Source of the DNA: an uncultured Slackia sp.
GTDB taxonomy: Bacteria > Actinomycetota > Coriobacteriia > Coriobacteriales > Eggerthellaceae
DNA: 64,000 nucleotides
Direction: 5' to 3'
Assembly (NCBI RefSeq): GCF_959608125.1
Contig: NZ_CAUHPG010000006.1
Span: 1 to 64,000, forward strand
A program made the position numbers and the translations under genes. Shown here in pieces: positions 26,233 to 37,209 of this stretch. The notes beneath the pieces are model-generated. The model did no database searches. It saw nothing but the letters and a program-made list of their open reading frames with translations, and was not told where the DNA came from. The stretch's first letter is position 1. Every line of letters begins with the position of its first letter.

Positions 26233-26450
26233 ATCTGCGTTATTGAAGCTCGAGACAAAAGCCGACAGAAGAAACTTCGGTCAGGCGCACAGGCCTCGGG
26301 CAGCCGTCATCTTCGTAAGGCCCGATACCCCCATTCCACCCGCATTGAATCGGCAGACTTGCATGTTGGCGATAGAAAAAGCATTGCGGCAGCGAAGGCG
26401 CATCGAGGAGCCGCAAGCAACCGGAAAAGCAACGCGCCGCGATCGGCTCG

Positions 26451-26909
26451 CTATACGAATTTGGCGATCAGGAAGCCCGCGATCACGCCGACCATGGCAA
26501 CCAGCACGGTGAAGACGCTGACCATCCAATCGTGGCGGCGATCCTCCTTGCGATGACGCTCGACGCGCAGCACCTCGGCACGTTCCTCGTCGACGATGCC
26601 CAGGTATGAATACCCCTTCGCGAGCACCTCGACCACATAGGGATTGCCGTCTTTGTACATGGCGCCGATCATGCCCAGCTGGTCGAGCCTGCGCATGGCC
26701 GAACCCGCCTCGGTATCGCGCTTCACGAACGCGAGCGGACCTTGTTTGCGCTCCTGGCGGCGAGCGGTTTCCAGCTGCACCAGTCGGCGAAGGACTTTTT
26801 CATCATATGCGCTCAGCCTGTCCTGCATGGCCAAACCTCTCTCATCGTTCGCGTATTCGTTTCGCATCAAAGCCGTAGTATACCGCTCTTGCGTGCTTAT
26901 GCCGCGCAT
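26451..26909 (-). CDS. small hypothetical protein with C-terminal membrane anchor
   Basis: A 152-residue protein of unknown function. Residues 1-125 are charged and helical, with a DEKVLRRLVQLETARRQE stretch. Residues about 129-150 form one hydrophobic segment (VSVFTVLVAMVGVIAGFLIA), so it is probably tail-anchored with the bulk in the cytoplasm. Start ATG 26909 has an excellent GAGGAGGTGA. It follows ligA by only 16 bases and is probably co-transcribed with it. No domain was recognised. Confidence 0.65.
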   Translation of the reverse strand: MRGISTQERYTTALMRNEYANDERGLAMQDRLSAYDEKVLRRLVQLETARRQERKQGPLAFVKRDTEAGSAMRRLDQLGMIGAMYKDGNPYVVEVLAKGYSYLGIVDEERAEVLRVERHRKEDRRHDWMVSVFTVLVAMVGVIAGFLIAKFV

Positions 26910-26925
26910 TGTCACCTCCTCCAGC

Positions 26926-29112
<2,187 letters not shown>

Positions 29113-29204
29113 CTATGATACATGCGCCCATGCCTCCGAACCACGACGGCACGGCATCGCCACAAGGGAACCCGAGCCATGCCCCTGCGCAGCAGCAAAC
29201 CAGA

Positions 29205-29259
29205 ACACAACAAGGCCCCCTTCCCCGCCGACATGACGCCGGGCTGCGAAAAGGGGGCC
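29205..29259 (-). terminator. terminator of the acpS-nnrD-HdeD-like operon
   Basis: GGCCCCCTT (29214-29222) and AAGGGGGCC (29251-29259) close a long GC-rich hairpin, followed on the minus strand by TTGTTGTGTTC, just beyond the stop codon at 29282. Confidence 0.6.
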
Positions 29260-29281
29260 GTTCGCGCAGGAAGCACGCGTG

Positions 29282-29872
29282 CTACCAAAGCGTATTGGTG
29301 CGGTCGCGACCGATCGGCAGGCTGAACACGATCATGTCGACGGCATGCACGAAAGCGAACAATCCGATGAAAATGCCCAAGTTGGAAGGCCAGACGCACA
29401 GCAGAACGCCCAGCACTACTTCGGCGATACCGGAAATGCCCACGAGCAGGCCGATTCCTGCGCCCACCGCGTAGAACCTGCGGGCCGCCACCAGCTGCAC
29501 CACGCCGAATAGAATCGCGCCCAGGCCGAGCGCCCATCCCATGAACGCCACGCCCACCATGGGAAACATAATCAACATGACGCCGATCAAGATGAGCATG
29601 ATTGCGAAAAACAGGCTCCAGCCGCTCTGCTCGAACAGGGTGTTGCGCGCACGGATGTAAGCCGCCGCGTTGATACCGCCGGCGATCATGATCAAAACGG
29701 CGGCTATCACATTGAACCCGACCAGTACCTCCAAGGGACAGAACACGCATAGCGCGCCGAACGCCAGCAGCAAGATGCCCGAAAGAAGCTGCATCCAGTT
29801 CACCGAACCGCCGCTGCGGCCCGGCCTGAATTCGTCGCGCGAATCCATCAGCTCGATACGGATGTTGCTCAT
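29282..29872 (-). CDS. HdeD/DUF308 family membrane protein
   Basis: A 196-residue protein with six hydrophobic segments in three pairs, the DUF308 (HdeD-like) repeat layout. The pattern GILLLAFGALCVFCPLEVL near residue 35 is typical of the first repeat. HdeD in enterobacteria contributes to acid resistance, but the role of most DUF308 proteins is unknown. ATG 29872 begins one base after the nnrD stop codon, with GAGGGAAA upstream inside nnrD. Position as third gene of acpS-nnrD makes co-expression very likely; no functional link is obvious. Confidence 0.72.
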   Translation of the reverse strand: MSNIRIELMDSRDEFRPGRSGGSVNWMQLLSGILLLAFGALCVFCPLEVLVGFNVIAAVLIMIAGGINAAAYIRARNTLFEQSGWSLFFAIMLILIGVMLIMFPMVGVAFMGWALGLGAILFGVVQLVAARRFYAVGAGIGLLVGISGIAEVVLGVLLCVWPSNLGIFIGLFAFVHAVDMIVFSLPIGRDRTNTLW

Positions 29873-29873
29873 G

Positions 29874-30791
29874 TCAGTTTCCCTCTTTTCGAATCTTGCG
29901 GTCGAGCGCGGCCGCCGCCGCGGCTATATGGTCAAGGACGTCTTCCGCCGTCACGCACAGCTCGCATCGATCGACCGAGGCCAGCATGCCGGCGCGGGCA
30001 TGTAGAAACGTAGCTGCGGCGCACGCGTCGAAAACCTCGGCGCCCTGGCTTATCAGCGATCCGATCATGCCGGCCAGGATATCGCCCGTTCCCGCCTTGG
30101 CGAGCGCCGAAGTCCCCTGCAGCATGGCCGCCACATCGCCCGCCGACGCCTCGTCCCCCGTAGCGATGAACGTATCGGGGCCCTTCAAGACGCAGGTCAC
30201 GCCGAACGCCCGCGCCAGCACGAGCGCCATCTCCTGGGGTTTCAGGCGACTGGGGTCGGGCATGTCTTGCGAGCCTTCCGCAAGAAAGCGCATAAGGCGC
30301 AACGCCTCGCCGCCATGCGGAGTGATGACCGTGGGAATTCCCTCGACGAAACGACGGCGCGCCGCCGCGGCGCCTTCCTCGCAGGCCAGGGCGCGCAGGC
30401 CTCCGCCGTCGAGCACCACGGGAGCCTTGCAGGCTTCGAGCAAGTCGAGCGTACGACGGATTTCCTCGTCGGTGCCCGCCATGCCGCACCCCGCCACCAC
30501 GGCGCGGGGGCGACGTTCGTCGAAAACATGGTCCTCTTCGAAAAATGCCTGCTCGGAAAGCACGACCGCCGACGGCTGCACGATATGCAGCACGTCTGCG
30601 GCTTTGTCGCATGTATATGCCTTCACGTAACCTGCGCCCATGCGGTTCGCCGCCGATACCGCCAAAACGGCGGCGCCGACGAAGCGGTCGCTTCCCACCA
30701 CGAGCTCGCAGACCCCGCGCGTGTATTTGTTCGCATCGGCACGAAGCGCCGGCAGAGCGCGGGCGGCCTTCTTGGATGTGATCGACTTCAT
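29874..30791 (-). CDS. nnrD: ADP-dependent NAD(P)H-hydrate dehydratase
   Basis: A 305-residue ribokinase-fold enzyme that repairs hydrated NAD(P)H using ADP. Conserved blocks are GCGMAGTDEE near 118, TPHGGEALRL near 180 and the catalytic AKAGTGDILAGMIGSL near 240. The YjeF/NnrE epimerase domain found fused in many bacteria is missing, so epimerase activity must come from elsewhere. Start ATG 30791 overlaps the vicinity of the acpS stop (30793), showing tight coupling. The acpS-nnrD order is common in Gram-positive bacteria. Confidence 0.88.
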   Translation of the reverse strand: MKSITSKKAARALPALRADANKYTRGVCELVVGSDRFVGAAVLAVSAANRMGAGYVKAYTCDKAADVLHIVQPSAVVLSEQAFFEEDHVFDERRPRAVVAGCGMAGTDEEIRRTLDLLEACKAPVVLDGGGLRALACEEGAAAARRRFVEGIPTVITPHGGEALRLMRFLAEGSQDMPDPSRLKPQEMALVLARAFGVTCVLKGPDTFIATGDEASAGDVAAMLQGTSALAKAGTGDILAGMIGSLISQGAEVFDACAAATFLHARAGMLASVDRCELCVTAEDVLDHIAAAAAALDRKIRKEGN

Positions 30792-30792
30792 A

Positions 30793-31350
30793 TCAATACC
30801 CGCCTTTCCGAGAAACGGGAGCATCGGACGGCGACGCGCCATGTGCGACGACCGTCTCAGCCTGCCGGGTCGTTTGCGACCCCAGCTCGTCGAGCATGGA
30901 GCGGGCGCTTTTGAACTGCCTGGCCAAATCGGCCTTCGCATCGCGGCGCTTCTCGCGCTCGACTTTGGATTCTTCCGTGATGGCCACCGCGTTGGCCACC
31001 GCCACGCTATGAGTGTAGGACAGCGAAAGAGGAACTTCGACGACCCCCTGCTCGCGAGCCGCGGCGGCGGCCTTCCCGTGAAGCGCCACGGCGGGCTTGC
31101 CGCGCCCGTCGCGCACCACTTCGACATCGGTCATGCGCACGCCATGGGCGAGGATGCCCGTGCCGAGGGCCTTGCACACGGCCTCTTTCGCGGCGAATCG
31201 GGCGGCGTAATGGGCGGCGGGATTAGGCTTCGCGTCGCAATAGGCGCGTTCTTCGGCCGTGAACGCCTTACGTGCGAACGCAGGCGTGCGTGCGAGCACG
31301 GCTTTCATGCGTTCTATCTCGACGATATCGACTCCGAGGCCGACAGTCAT
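30793..31350 (-). CDS. acpS: holo-[acyl-carrier-protein] synthase
   Basis: AcpS attaches the 4'-phosphopantetheine arm of CoA to acyl carrier protein. The magnesium-binding Asp is in GLGVDIVEIERM (residues 4-15), and the second motif is RFAAKEAVCKALG near 51-63. At 185 residues it is about 60 longer than usual. The extra C-terminal part is charged (SKVEREKRRDAKADLARQ) with a likely coiled helix and has no recognised domain. ATG 31350 follows AAAGGAA. It is the first gene of a three-gene unit with nnrD and the HdeD-like gene. Confidence 0.9.
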   Translation of the reverse strand: MTVGLGVDIVEIERMKAVLARTPAFARKAFTAEERAYCDAKPNPAAHYAARFAAKEAVCKALGTGILAHGVRMTDVEVVRDGRGKPAVALHGKAAAAAREQGVVEVPLSLSYTHSVAVANAVAITEESKVEREKRRDAKADLARQFKSARSMLDELGSQTTRQAETVVAHGASPSDAPVSRKGGY

Positions 31351-31502
31351 GGGCGTTCCTTTCGTCTGTTTCCGCCATTGTACTCCAGAGGGACCCGCAA
31401 CACATGAAAAGCGCATGCGAACAGGCGGTAACGTGAGCGGACGAAACGGTCGCGAAACAATGTCCGAAAGGTCGCGCGCGACCGAAGTCGCGTCCGAACG
31501 AC

Positions 31503-31529
31503 AGAGGCCGCGCACACGGCGCGGCCTCT
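31503..31529 (-). terminator. hairpin downstream of ferritin
   Basis: AGAGGCCGCGC (31503-31513) and GCGCGGCCTCT (31519-31529) form an 11-bp stem, 51 bases past the ferritin stop codon. It lacks a U tract. Confidence 0.45.
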
Positions 31530-31580
31530 TGGAAATCGGATTCGTCGCATACGCAAGCGCATGCCCGTACGACGGATGTT

Positions 31581-32099
31581 TTATTTCGCGTTGGCGAGCG
31601 GCGACGGCGTGGAATACACGCGGGAAGCGTATTCGCGGTCGAGGTCGTAGAGCGCCTTGGCATCGGAGCCGAACAGGCGCATCTTGGTGATCATGTCGTC
31701 GGCGTTGGTCTCTTCTTCCATCTGCTCGTCGATGAACCAATCGAGGAACTTCATGCAGCGATAGTCCTTCACCTCGGCCGCGGCGGCGTAGATGGCGTTG
31801 ATGCGGGCGGTGATATAGCGCTCATGTTCGAACGCGGCCTCCAGCGGGCCCATGAAATCACCGAACTCCTTGTCGGGCTGGCCGATGGCGGCGAGCTTGA
31901 TCTTCTCGCCGTTGTCGTGCAGATAGTTACGGAAAATCAAGGCATGGTCGCGCTCTTCGGCGGCCTGGATCATGTAGTAGTTCGCGTAGCCCTGCAGGCC
32001 CTCTTCCTCGTAGTAATCGGCAAACGACATGTACAGATACGCGCTATACAGCTCGGCGTTGATCTGGTCGTTAATCAGTTCGTACACCTTCTTGTCCAT
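31581..32099 (-). CDS. ftnA: ferritin (non-heme, Ftn type)
   Basis: A 172-residue four-helix ferritin that oxidises and stores iron in a 24-mer shell. Ferroxidase ligands are in place: Glu of INAELYSAYLYM near 17, Glu and His of AEERDHALIF near 50-54, and Glu/Gln residues near 94 and 127 (EQMEEE). Start ATG 32099 follows GGAAAGGAAG; an upstream extension lacks homology. It appears monocistronic. The C-terminus extends somewhat past helix E. Confidence 0.92.
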   Translation of the reverse strand: MDKKVYELINDQINAELYSAYLYMSFADYYEEEGLQGYANYYMIQAAEERDHALIFRNYLHDNGEKIKLAAIGQPDKEFGDFMGPLEAAFEHERYITARINAIYAAAAEVKDYRCMKFLDWFIDEQMEEETNADDMITKMRLFGSDAKALYDLDREYASRVYSTPSPLANAK

Positions 32100-32204
32100 T
32101 GAAACGCTTCCTTTCCGAAACGCCGCGCGTGGCGGCTCGCCCTTTCGATGCGGATATTGTACGACGCAACGATGCACACACAGCGAAAACGCCTCGAATC
32201 GCGA

Positions 32205-32238
32205 TAAGAAAAACGGCCCGCCGAAATGGCGGACCGTT
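32205..32238 (-). terminator. degV terminator
   Basis: AACGGCCCGCC (32212-32222) and GGCGGACCGTT (32228-32238) form a stem with one mismatch; the minus-strand exit reads GTTTTTCTTA. Confidence 0.75.
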
Positions 32239-32299
32239 GCGGGTTCGTAAAATCACGCGAGCTGGAAACGCCGGGCATTTTCCAGGACCGAAAGGGCGC

Positions 32300-33160
32300 T
32301 TAATCGAGAATCTGCACGCCGATGCCGATCAGGCCGGGGCCCGTATGGACCACGAGAGCGGGAGAAATCTGCTCGAAGACGAACTCTTCGGCGTCGGACA
32401 TGGCCTCGCAACCCTGCTCGAACAGCGCACGCGCCTCTTCGTAGGCGCCTCCGTGCACGACCGCGAAACGATAGCGCTTCGCGCCCGCCGCCTTCTTCTT
32501 CACGATAGAAAGGGCTTTTTTCAGCGATGCCTTGCGGCCATGCGCCTTCGCCACGGGAACATAGACGCCCTCGTCGTTGCACGCGATGACAGGACGAACG
32601 TCAAGAGCGGAACCGATCGAATACACGGCCTTGCCGATGCGGCCGCCCTTGTACAGGTATTCGAGGGTATCGACGCAGAAATACGCGTAAGTGGACTGGG
32701 CCGAACGATAGGCGGCCGCGACGATTTCGTCGAACGGGACGCCCTGCTGCGCCAAGCGCGCAGCCTCGACCGCAGTGAGGCCGGAACCCAGGCCGATCCT
32801 TTTGGTGTCGACCACCTCGACGGTCAGATTTCGATAGCCCGTAGCGACGCTCTTGAGCAGGTCGTGCGTGCCGGAAAGGCCCGAGGAGATGGTAACGGCG
32901 ACCACATGGGTCACGCCGTCGGCCACCATGGCGTCGAACGCCTCGGCCACATCGGACGGAGCAGGAGTGGACGTGCGAGGAATCTCTTCCGCGAAGCGCG
33001 CGTACACCTCGTCGGGCTGAATGTCCACGCGGTCGCGATACGACGCATCGCGATAGTTGATGTGCAGAGCAACTACATATATGCCCAGTTCGGCAGCGAG
33101 CTCAACAGGAACGTCCGAGCACGAATCGGTGATCACGGCAATTTTTTGGGCCTTTTCCAT
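32300..33160 (-). CDS. DegV family fatty acid-binding protein
   Basis: A 286-residue DegV/FakB-like protein. ITDSCSDVP at residues 9-17, TSTPAPSD near 63-70, the GLGSGL loop near 126 and the C-terminal GPGLIGIG are diagnostic. Relatives bind a fatty acid and present it to the kinase FakA; no FakA gene is in the window. Start ATG 33160 has AAGGGATCG. Its promoter overlaps a 21-bp palindrome (33184-33204), suggesting repression, possibly by a lipid-responsive factor or the divergent DUF1836 protein. Confidence 0.88.
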   Translation of the reverse strand: MEKAQKIAVITDSCSDVPVELAAELGIYVVALHINYRDASYRDRVDIQPDEVYARFAEEIPRTSTPAPSDVAEAFDAMVADGVTHVVAVTISSGLSGTHDLLKSVATGYRNLTVEVVDTKRIGLGSGLTAVEAARLAQQGVPFDEIVAAAYRSAQSTYAYFCVDTLEYLYKGGRIGKAVYSIGSALDVRPVIACNDEGVYVPVAKAHGRKASLKKALSIVKKKAAGAKRYRFAVVHGGAYEEARALFEQGCEAMSDAEEFVFEQISPALVVHTGPGLIGIGVQILD

Positions 33161-33183
33161 GCGATCCCTTTTCCTCGATTCAT

Positions 33184-33229
33184 ATCTAGTATTGAATACC
33201 AGATTATGTAATGCTCCATATCATGTCAA
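33184..33229 (-). promoter_or_regulatory. degV promoter with overlapping 21-bp palindrome
   Basis: A perfect TTGACA (complement 33224-33229) is followed at 17 bases by TAATCT, or at 15 by CATAAT. The sequence 33184-33204 is a near-perfect palindrome, ATCT-R-GTATT-S-AATAC-Y-AGAT, with nine of ten arm positions paired. It overlaps the -10 region and transcription start, a classic repressor position. Confidence 0.6.
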
Positions 33230-33310
33230 GCAATGTGATTTTTACGAGAAAGCATCGTGGTGTCCTTCTCCATCTTCACGAAAACCGCCGAACGACGATA
33301 AGCTACGCAT

Positions 33311-33925
33311 ATGAAACCTTTGAACAACACTGAAGAAGCCTCGACCGCCTTCGAGTGCGCCCTCCATGATTTCGAAGCGTTCGTGCAGACGCTGCATTTT
33401 CCCCGATATAGCGAGCTGCCGGCCATCGAGCTATATATGGATCAGGTGCTCACGTACGTGGACGACCAGCTGCGGCCTTTGCTCCCCGAAGGAGAGAAGC
33501 TGCTCACCTCGTCGATGGTGAACAACTACGTCAAACAGAAGCTCATCCCCACGCCCGTGCACAAACGCTACGGGCGCGAGCACGTGGCATTGCTTATCTT
33601 CATCTGCCTGATGAAGCGCTCGATTTCGATATCCGACATCCAGCGCCTATTCGCCGTGCAGGCAACCGCCTCTTCCACCGAGCGCTCCTACGACTTCTTC
33701 TGCACGGCCGCCGAAGAAAGCCTCCGTTCGCTGTTCTGCGGCACCACGAGCGCGCGCAATCTGAGCGAATGGGCGATCGAGGACCCGAGCGGCTTCGCCT
33801 TCTCGCTGCGCATTTCGCAAGCAGACGAGCTTTCGCTCGAACGCAGGATCGTGATCGCAGCGGCCACGGCGATCGCGAATAAGATCTATCTGGAAAAATG
33901 CCTGGAATTCTCCAGCCTGCGCTAA
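33311..33925 (+). CDS. DUF1836 domain protein, putative DNA-binding
   Basis: A 204-residue protein matching DUF1836, a family with an N-terminal MerR-like helix-turn-helix. Residues about 68-115 (LTSSMVNNYVKQKLIP through REHVALLIFI) form the expected helical core. The rest is an alpha-helical domain of unknown function. No good ribosome site precedes ATG 33311, so it may be leaderless or weakly translated. It is divergent from degV and sits 130 bases from the palindromic operator. The YgbA_NO-type gene follows 15 bases downstream, likely in the same operon. Confidence 0.75.
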   Translation: MKPLNNTEEASTAFECALHDFEAFVQTLHFPRYSELPAIELYMDQVLTYVDDQLRPLLPEGEKLLTSSMVNNYVKQKLIPTPVHKRYGREHVALLIFICLMKRSISISDIQRLFAVQATASSTERSYDFFCTAAEESLRSLFCGTTSARNLSEWAIEDPSGFAFSLRISQADELSLERRIVIAAATAIANKIYLEKCLEFSSLR

Positions 33926-33940
33926 CGCGGAAGGACCACT

Positions 33941-34375
33941 GTGAATACCGAAGAAACCATCGAGCTATCCTACGAGCGCCTCGGAGAACGCATCTCCGAG
34001 AAATTCCGCTGCAAGGATATCGCGCGCGATATCGTCACCCTGGCGGGCATGGCGGAAATCTACTGTGCCGACCATCATGACGACGGGCTGCGCGTGCCGT
34101 TTCGCAGCAAAGCCGTCGAAGCGGGCGTCTACCCCGCGCGCAAGGTGCCGCGCCTGTGTCCCGATTGCGCCATGCATGTGCGCTACGGGGAGGTGCGTCG
34201 AGCACTATGCACGCGCGACCCCAGGCCGTCGTGCAAAACCTGCTCGAACCACTGCTATGCGCCCGACGAAGCGGCCTGGCAGCGCACGTGCATGGCATAC
34301 GCCGGCCCGCGCGCGATGTTTCGCGGACACGCGATCGAAGCGATCAGGCACCTGATCCAAACCCGCCGAAGCTAG
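33941..34375 (+). CDS. YgbA_NO (nitrous oxide-stimulated promoter) family protein
   Basis: A 144-residue cytoplasmic protein with the Cys pattern of the YgbA_NO family: PRLCPDCAMHVRYGEVR near 68-84 and CKTCSNHCYAPDEA near 97-110, then MAYAGPRAMF. The six cysteines could bind a metal or Fe-S cluster. Relatives are induced by nitric oxide and are linked to recovery from nitrosative stress. Translation starts at GTG 33941 after GGAAGGA, 15 bases past the DUF1836 gene. Confidence 0.8.
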   Translation: MNTEETIELSYERLGERISEKFRCKDIARDIVTLAGMAEIYCADHHDDGLRVPFRSKAVEAGVYPARKVPRLCPDCAMHVRYGEVRRALCTRDPRPSCKTCSNHCYAPDEAAWQRTCMAYAGPRAMFRGHAIEAIRHLIQTRRS

Positions 34376-34678
34376 CCGGCGGCTTACGCCCCGGACGAAA
34401 CGCCCCAGGCGCCCTCGTTTGGAACCGCGCTTTTACGTACTTTGGATTTTTCGGCCCTTTTCGGCCAAAAAATGCGAGTTTTGTCACGAAAACCGAGCGG
34501 GATCCACCGCCGCGCGCGGAAAATTCGCCGTTCACGACGGAAAACATACCGTTAGACGCGACTAAATCGCTTCGCACCCCTTTGACGCCGCCTCCTTTGT
34601 GGCAAAGCCTCGAAAAAATGACCTGAAGGGCCTCTTTTTTACAAACTTCATAGCGAGCAAGACCGAAGGGCGCGCCAC
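34376..34678. other. intergenic stretch, repeat-like, no gene
   Basis: About 300 bases between the YgbA_NO-type gene and the ZIP terminator hold no convincing gene. Notable elements are a palindromic TTTTTCGGCC-CTTTTC-GGCCAAAAAA near 34448-34473 and a GGGCCTCTTTTTTAC tract near 34627-34642 that could end plus-strand transcription. The composition differs from coding DNA and may belong to a dispersed repeat. Confidence 0.3.
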
Positions 34679-34704
34679 GAAAAAGGCCCTCGGTGCGAGG
34701 GCCT
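34675..34704 (-). terminator. ZIP transporter gene terminator
   Basis: AGGCCCTCG (34684-34692) and CGAGGGCCT (34696-34704) form a 9-bp stem with a 3-base loop; the minus-strand exit is TTTTTCG. Confidence 0.85.
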
Positions 34705-34753
34705 GAAAAACGCGAACGCGATTCGGCAAGAGCCGGCGACCGAGCGGCCTGTC

Positions 34754-35548
34754 CTAGCCCAACGCGACGTCGAGCACCATCATGGTCAAAAAACCCAGCA
34801 TGACGCCGGCGGTGCCCCAATTGGCATGCTCGCCCAGATGCGCCTCGGGAATGAGCTCTTCGACCACCACGAACATCATCGCGCCCGCCGAAAACGCCAG
34901 CATCCACGGCATATACGGCGTGATGAATCCCACGCCCAGCACTACCAGACAGCCGAACACCGGCTCTGCGAGGCCCGACAGAGCGCCCATGGCGAACGCC
35001 TTCGGCCTGCTCATGCCCTCTTGCGCAAGCGGCAGCGAAACCGCGGCGCCCTCGGGAATGTTCTGAATACCGATGCCGAGCGCAAGCGCCGTGGCCATGC
35101 CGAACAAAGCGGGATCGGCCCCCTGCTGCGCCGCCATGGCGAACAGCAGGCCGACGCTCATGCCCTCGGGAATATTATGAAGCGTGACGGCCGTGAACAG
35201 CAGCGTCGAGCGGCCCCATCGCGAGGGAAGGCCCTCGGCGCGCTCCTTGCCTATGTTGAGATGAGGCAGCAACGCATGCAGCACGAACAGGAACAGAGCG
35301 CCCAGAACGAAGCCGCCCGCTGCGGGAATCCATCCGACCTGGCCCGCTTCCTCGGCTTTTTCGATAGCAGGAATAAGCAGGCTCCAGACGCTGGCGGCGA
35401 TCATGACGCCGGCGGCGAAACCTAGAAACAACGTCTGCGCGACGCCGCCTTTCTTGCCGCGCAGCAAGAACACCGCGGCGGCGCCGAGCGCCGTGCACGC
35501 GAACGTGAAACCCGTGCCCGCCGCAGCCCCCAAAAACGATTCGACCAT
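34754..35548 (-). CDS. ZIP family metal transporter
   Basis: A 264-residue protein with eight hydrophobic segments. The metal-site motifs are TLHNIPEGMSVG near residue 126-137 in helix IV and IQNIPEGAAVSLPL near 161-174 in helix V. It resembles the GufA/ZupT branch, which takes up zinc, iron or manganese. Start ATG 35548 has AAGGAT upstream; a longer in-frame extension is out of family pattern. It is monocistronic with a clear terminator. Ion preference unknown. Confidence 0.88.
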   Translation of the reverse strand: MVESFLGAAAGTGFTFACTALGAAAVFLLRGKKGGVAQTLFLGFAAGVMIAASVWSLLIPAIEKAEEAGQVGWIPAAGGFVLGALFLFVLHALLPHLNIGKERAEGLPSRWGRSTLLFTAVTLHNIPEGMSVGLLFAMAAQQGADPALFGMATALALGIGIQNIPEGAAVSLPLAQEGMSRPKAFAMGALSGLAEPVFGCLVVLGVGFITPYMPWMLAFSAGAMMFVVVEELIPEAHLGEHANWGTAGVMLGFLTMMVLDVALG

Positions 35549-35906
35549 ATCAAATCCTTCACACGCGGCCCGCAGGCCGCAACGAAATCCTACACAGACG
35601 TCCGCCGCGGAAAGGCGGCGAAAACGCATCGGCCCATCATACGCCGAAAGCATGCCCGCGCAGGCGGCAATGCATGTCGAACGCCCTGAATACGCCGGGG
35701 ATACGGCGGTGCGCAGCGGCCGAGCGGCGGCGGCGCGCACATCGCCGCGCATTCCCGCATGTGGAGGAAAAATGCGCCCGCGCGAACACCCTGGACGAGC
35801 AATACCGTGCATAATGGAAGAGGAACCGCGCGATCGAAGCGATTGCAGCAGGCGCCTTCGATCCGCACCCTGCCAAGGGACATCCTGCCAGAACAGAGGG
35901 GGAAGC
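35549..35906. other. divergent intergenic region, ZIP and aminotransferase
   Basis: 358 bases between divergent genes. I see no reading frame that fits family or codon criteria, and no strong palindrome. A CATAAT hexamer at 35810-35815 could be part of the aminotransferase promoter, but no matching -35 was found. Confidence 0.3.
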
Positions 35907-37100
35907 ATGATCAATCAGCGCATGTACGAATTGGGCAGCGAGCCATCTGCCATTCGCGAGCTTTTCGCCTACGGCCTCGCCCGCAAAGAGGAGATAGGCG
36001 CCGAAAACGTCTTCGACTTCAGCCTAGGAAACCCCAGCGTCGCCGCCCCCGAGGCCGTGAAAAAGGCGGTGCTCGAACTGCTGGAAATGCCCGCGCAGCA
36101 GGTGCACGGCTACACGCCCGCACCCGGCGCGCCCGGCGTGCGCGCGGCGATCGCGGCATCGCTCAACCGCAGGTTCGGCACCGCATATACCGGCAACGAC
36201 CTGTATATGACGGTGGGCGCGGCGGCATCCATCTCCATCTCGATCAATGCGCTGGGCACACCGGGCGACGAATTCATGGTTATCGCCCCGTATTTCCCCG
36301 AATATCGCGTCTGGATCGAGAACGCAGGATGCGTCTGCGTCGAAACGCCCGCGCGCATCGGAAGCTTCCAGCTCGACATCGAAGCGATCGAGGATGCCAT
36401 CACCGAGCGCACCAAGGCCGTCATCATCAACTCGCCCAACAATCCCACCGGCGCGGTCTATCCCGAGTGTGATCTGGTCGAACTGGCCAACACGCTTCGC
36501 CGCAAGCAGGATGAATACGGCCATCCGATCTACCTGATTTCCGACGAGCCCTATCGCGAAATCGTCTACGGCGACGCCAATGCGGCATTCATCCCCACGC
36601 TGTTCGAAAGCACGCTGGTGTGCTACTCGTATTCGAAGTCGCTCAGCCTGCCGGGCGAACGTATCGGCTACGTGCTTGTTCCGCCCGCGGCGGCCGACGC
36701 CGCCGACGTCTACGCCGCCGTATGCGGCGCCGGCAGGGCGCTCGGCTACGTCTGCGCGCCCACGCTGTTCCAGGGCGTCATCGAGAAATGCGTCGACGAG
36801 CCTTGCGATGTCGAAGCGTATCGCGAAAACCGCGACGCCCTGTACAACGGTCTGGCCAAACTGGGCTACGAATGCGTGGCGCCCCAGGGAGCGTTCTATC
36901 TGTGGATGCGTGCGCTCGAACCCGACGCGAAGGCATTCTCCGAACGCGCGAAGAAGCACGAGTTGCTGGTAGTGCCCAGCGATAGCTTCGGCATCGAAGG
37001 ATGGGTTCGCATCGGCTATTGCGTCGACCATGCGGTCATCGACGGCGCAATGCCGGCGTTCGCCGCGCTGATGCGCGAGTATCAGGCCGAGAGCCTCTAG
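35907..37100 (+). CDS. class I/II pyridoxal-phosphate aminotransferase
   Basis: A 397-residue fold-type I aminotransferase. Key residues are SLGNPSVAAP near 35, NSPNNPTGAVYP near 172 (Asn contact to PLP), SDEPYREIVY near 210 (Asp and Tyr) and the PLP lysine in YSYSKSLSLPGERIGY near 240. C-terminal VRIGYC supplies the carboxylate-binding Arg. It belongs to the AspC-like Ib group acting on aspartate, aromatic or similar amino acids; the substrate is not defined by context. ATG 35907 follows GAGGGGG. A strong terminator follows at once. Confidence 0.86.
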   Translation: MINQRMYELGSEPSAIRELFAYGLARKEEIGAENVFDFSLGNPSVAAPEAVKKAVLELLEMPAQQVHGYTPAPGAPGVRAAIAASLNRRFGTAYTGNDLYMTVGAAASISISINALGTPGDEFMVIAPYFPEYRVWIENAGCVCVETPARIGSFQLDIEAIEDAITERTKAVIINSPNNPTGAVYPECDLVELANTLRRKQDEYGHPIYLISDEPYREIVYGDANAAFIPTLFESTLVCYSYSKSLSLPGERIGYVLVPPAAADAADVYAAVCGAGRALGYVCAPTLFQGVIEKCVDEPCDVEAYRENRDALYNGLAKLGYECVAPQGAFYLWMRALEPDAKAFSERAKKHELLVVPSDSFGIEGWVRIGYCVDHAVIDGAMPAFAALMREYQAESL

Positions 37101-37125
37101 CGAACCATAGGCCCGAACGCAGACG

Positions 37126-37163
37126 AAGCGGCCCGGCGACATAGTGCGCCGGGCCGCTTTTTT
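37126..37163 (+). terminator. aminotransferase terminator
   Basis: AAGCGGCCCGGCG (37126-37138) and CGCCGGGCCGCTT (37147-37159) form a 13-bp stem followed by TTTTC. Confidence 0.9.
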
Positions 37164-37209
37164 CGCGCCGCAAGCGCCTTGGAACCGCAGCCGGCCGGCC
37201 CTGAGGCAA

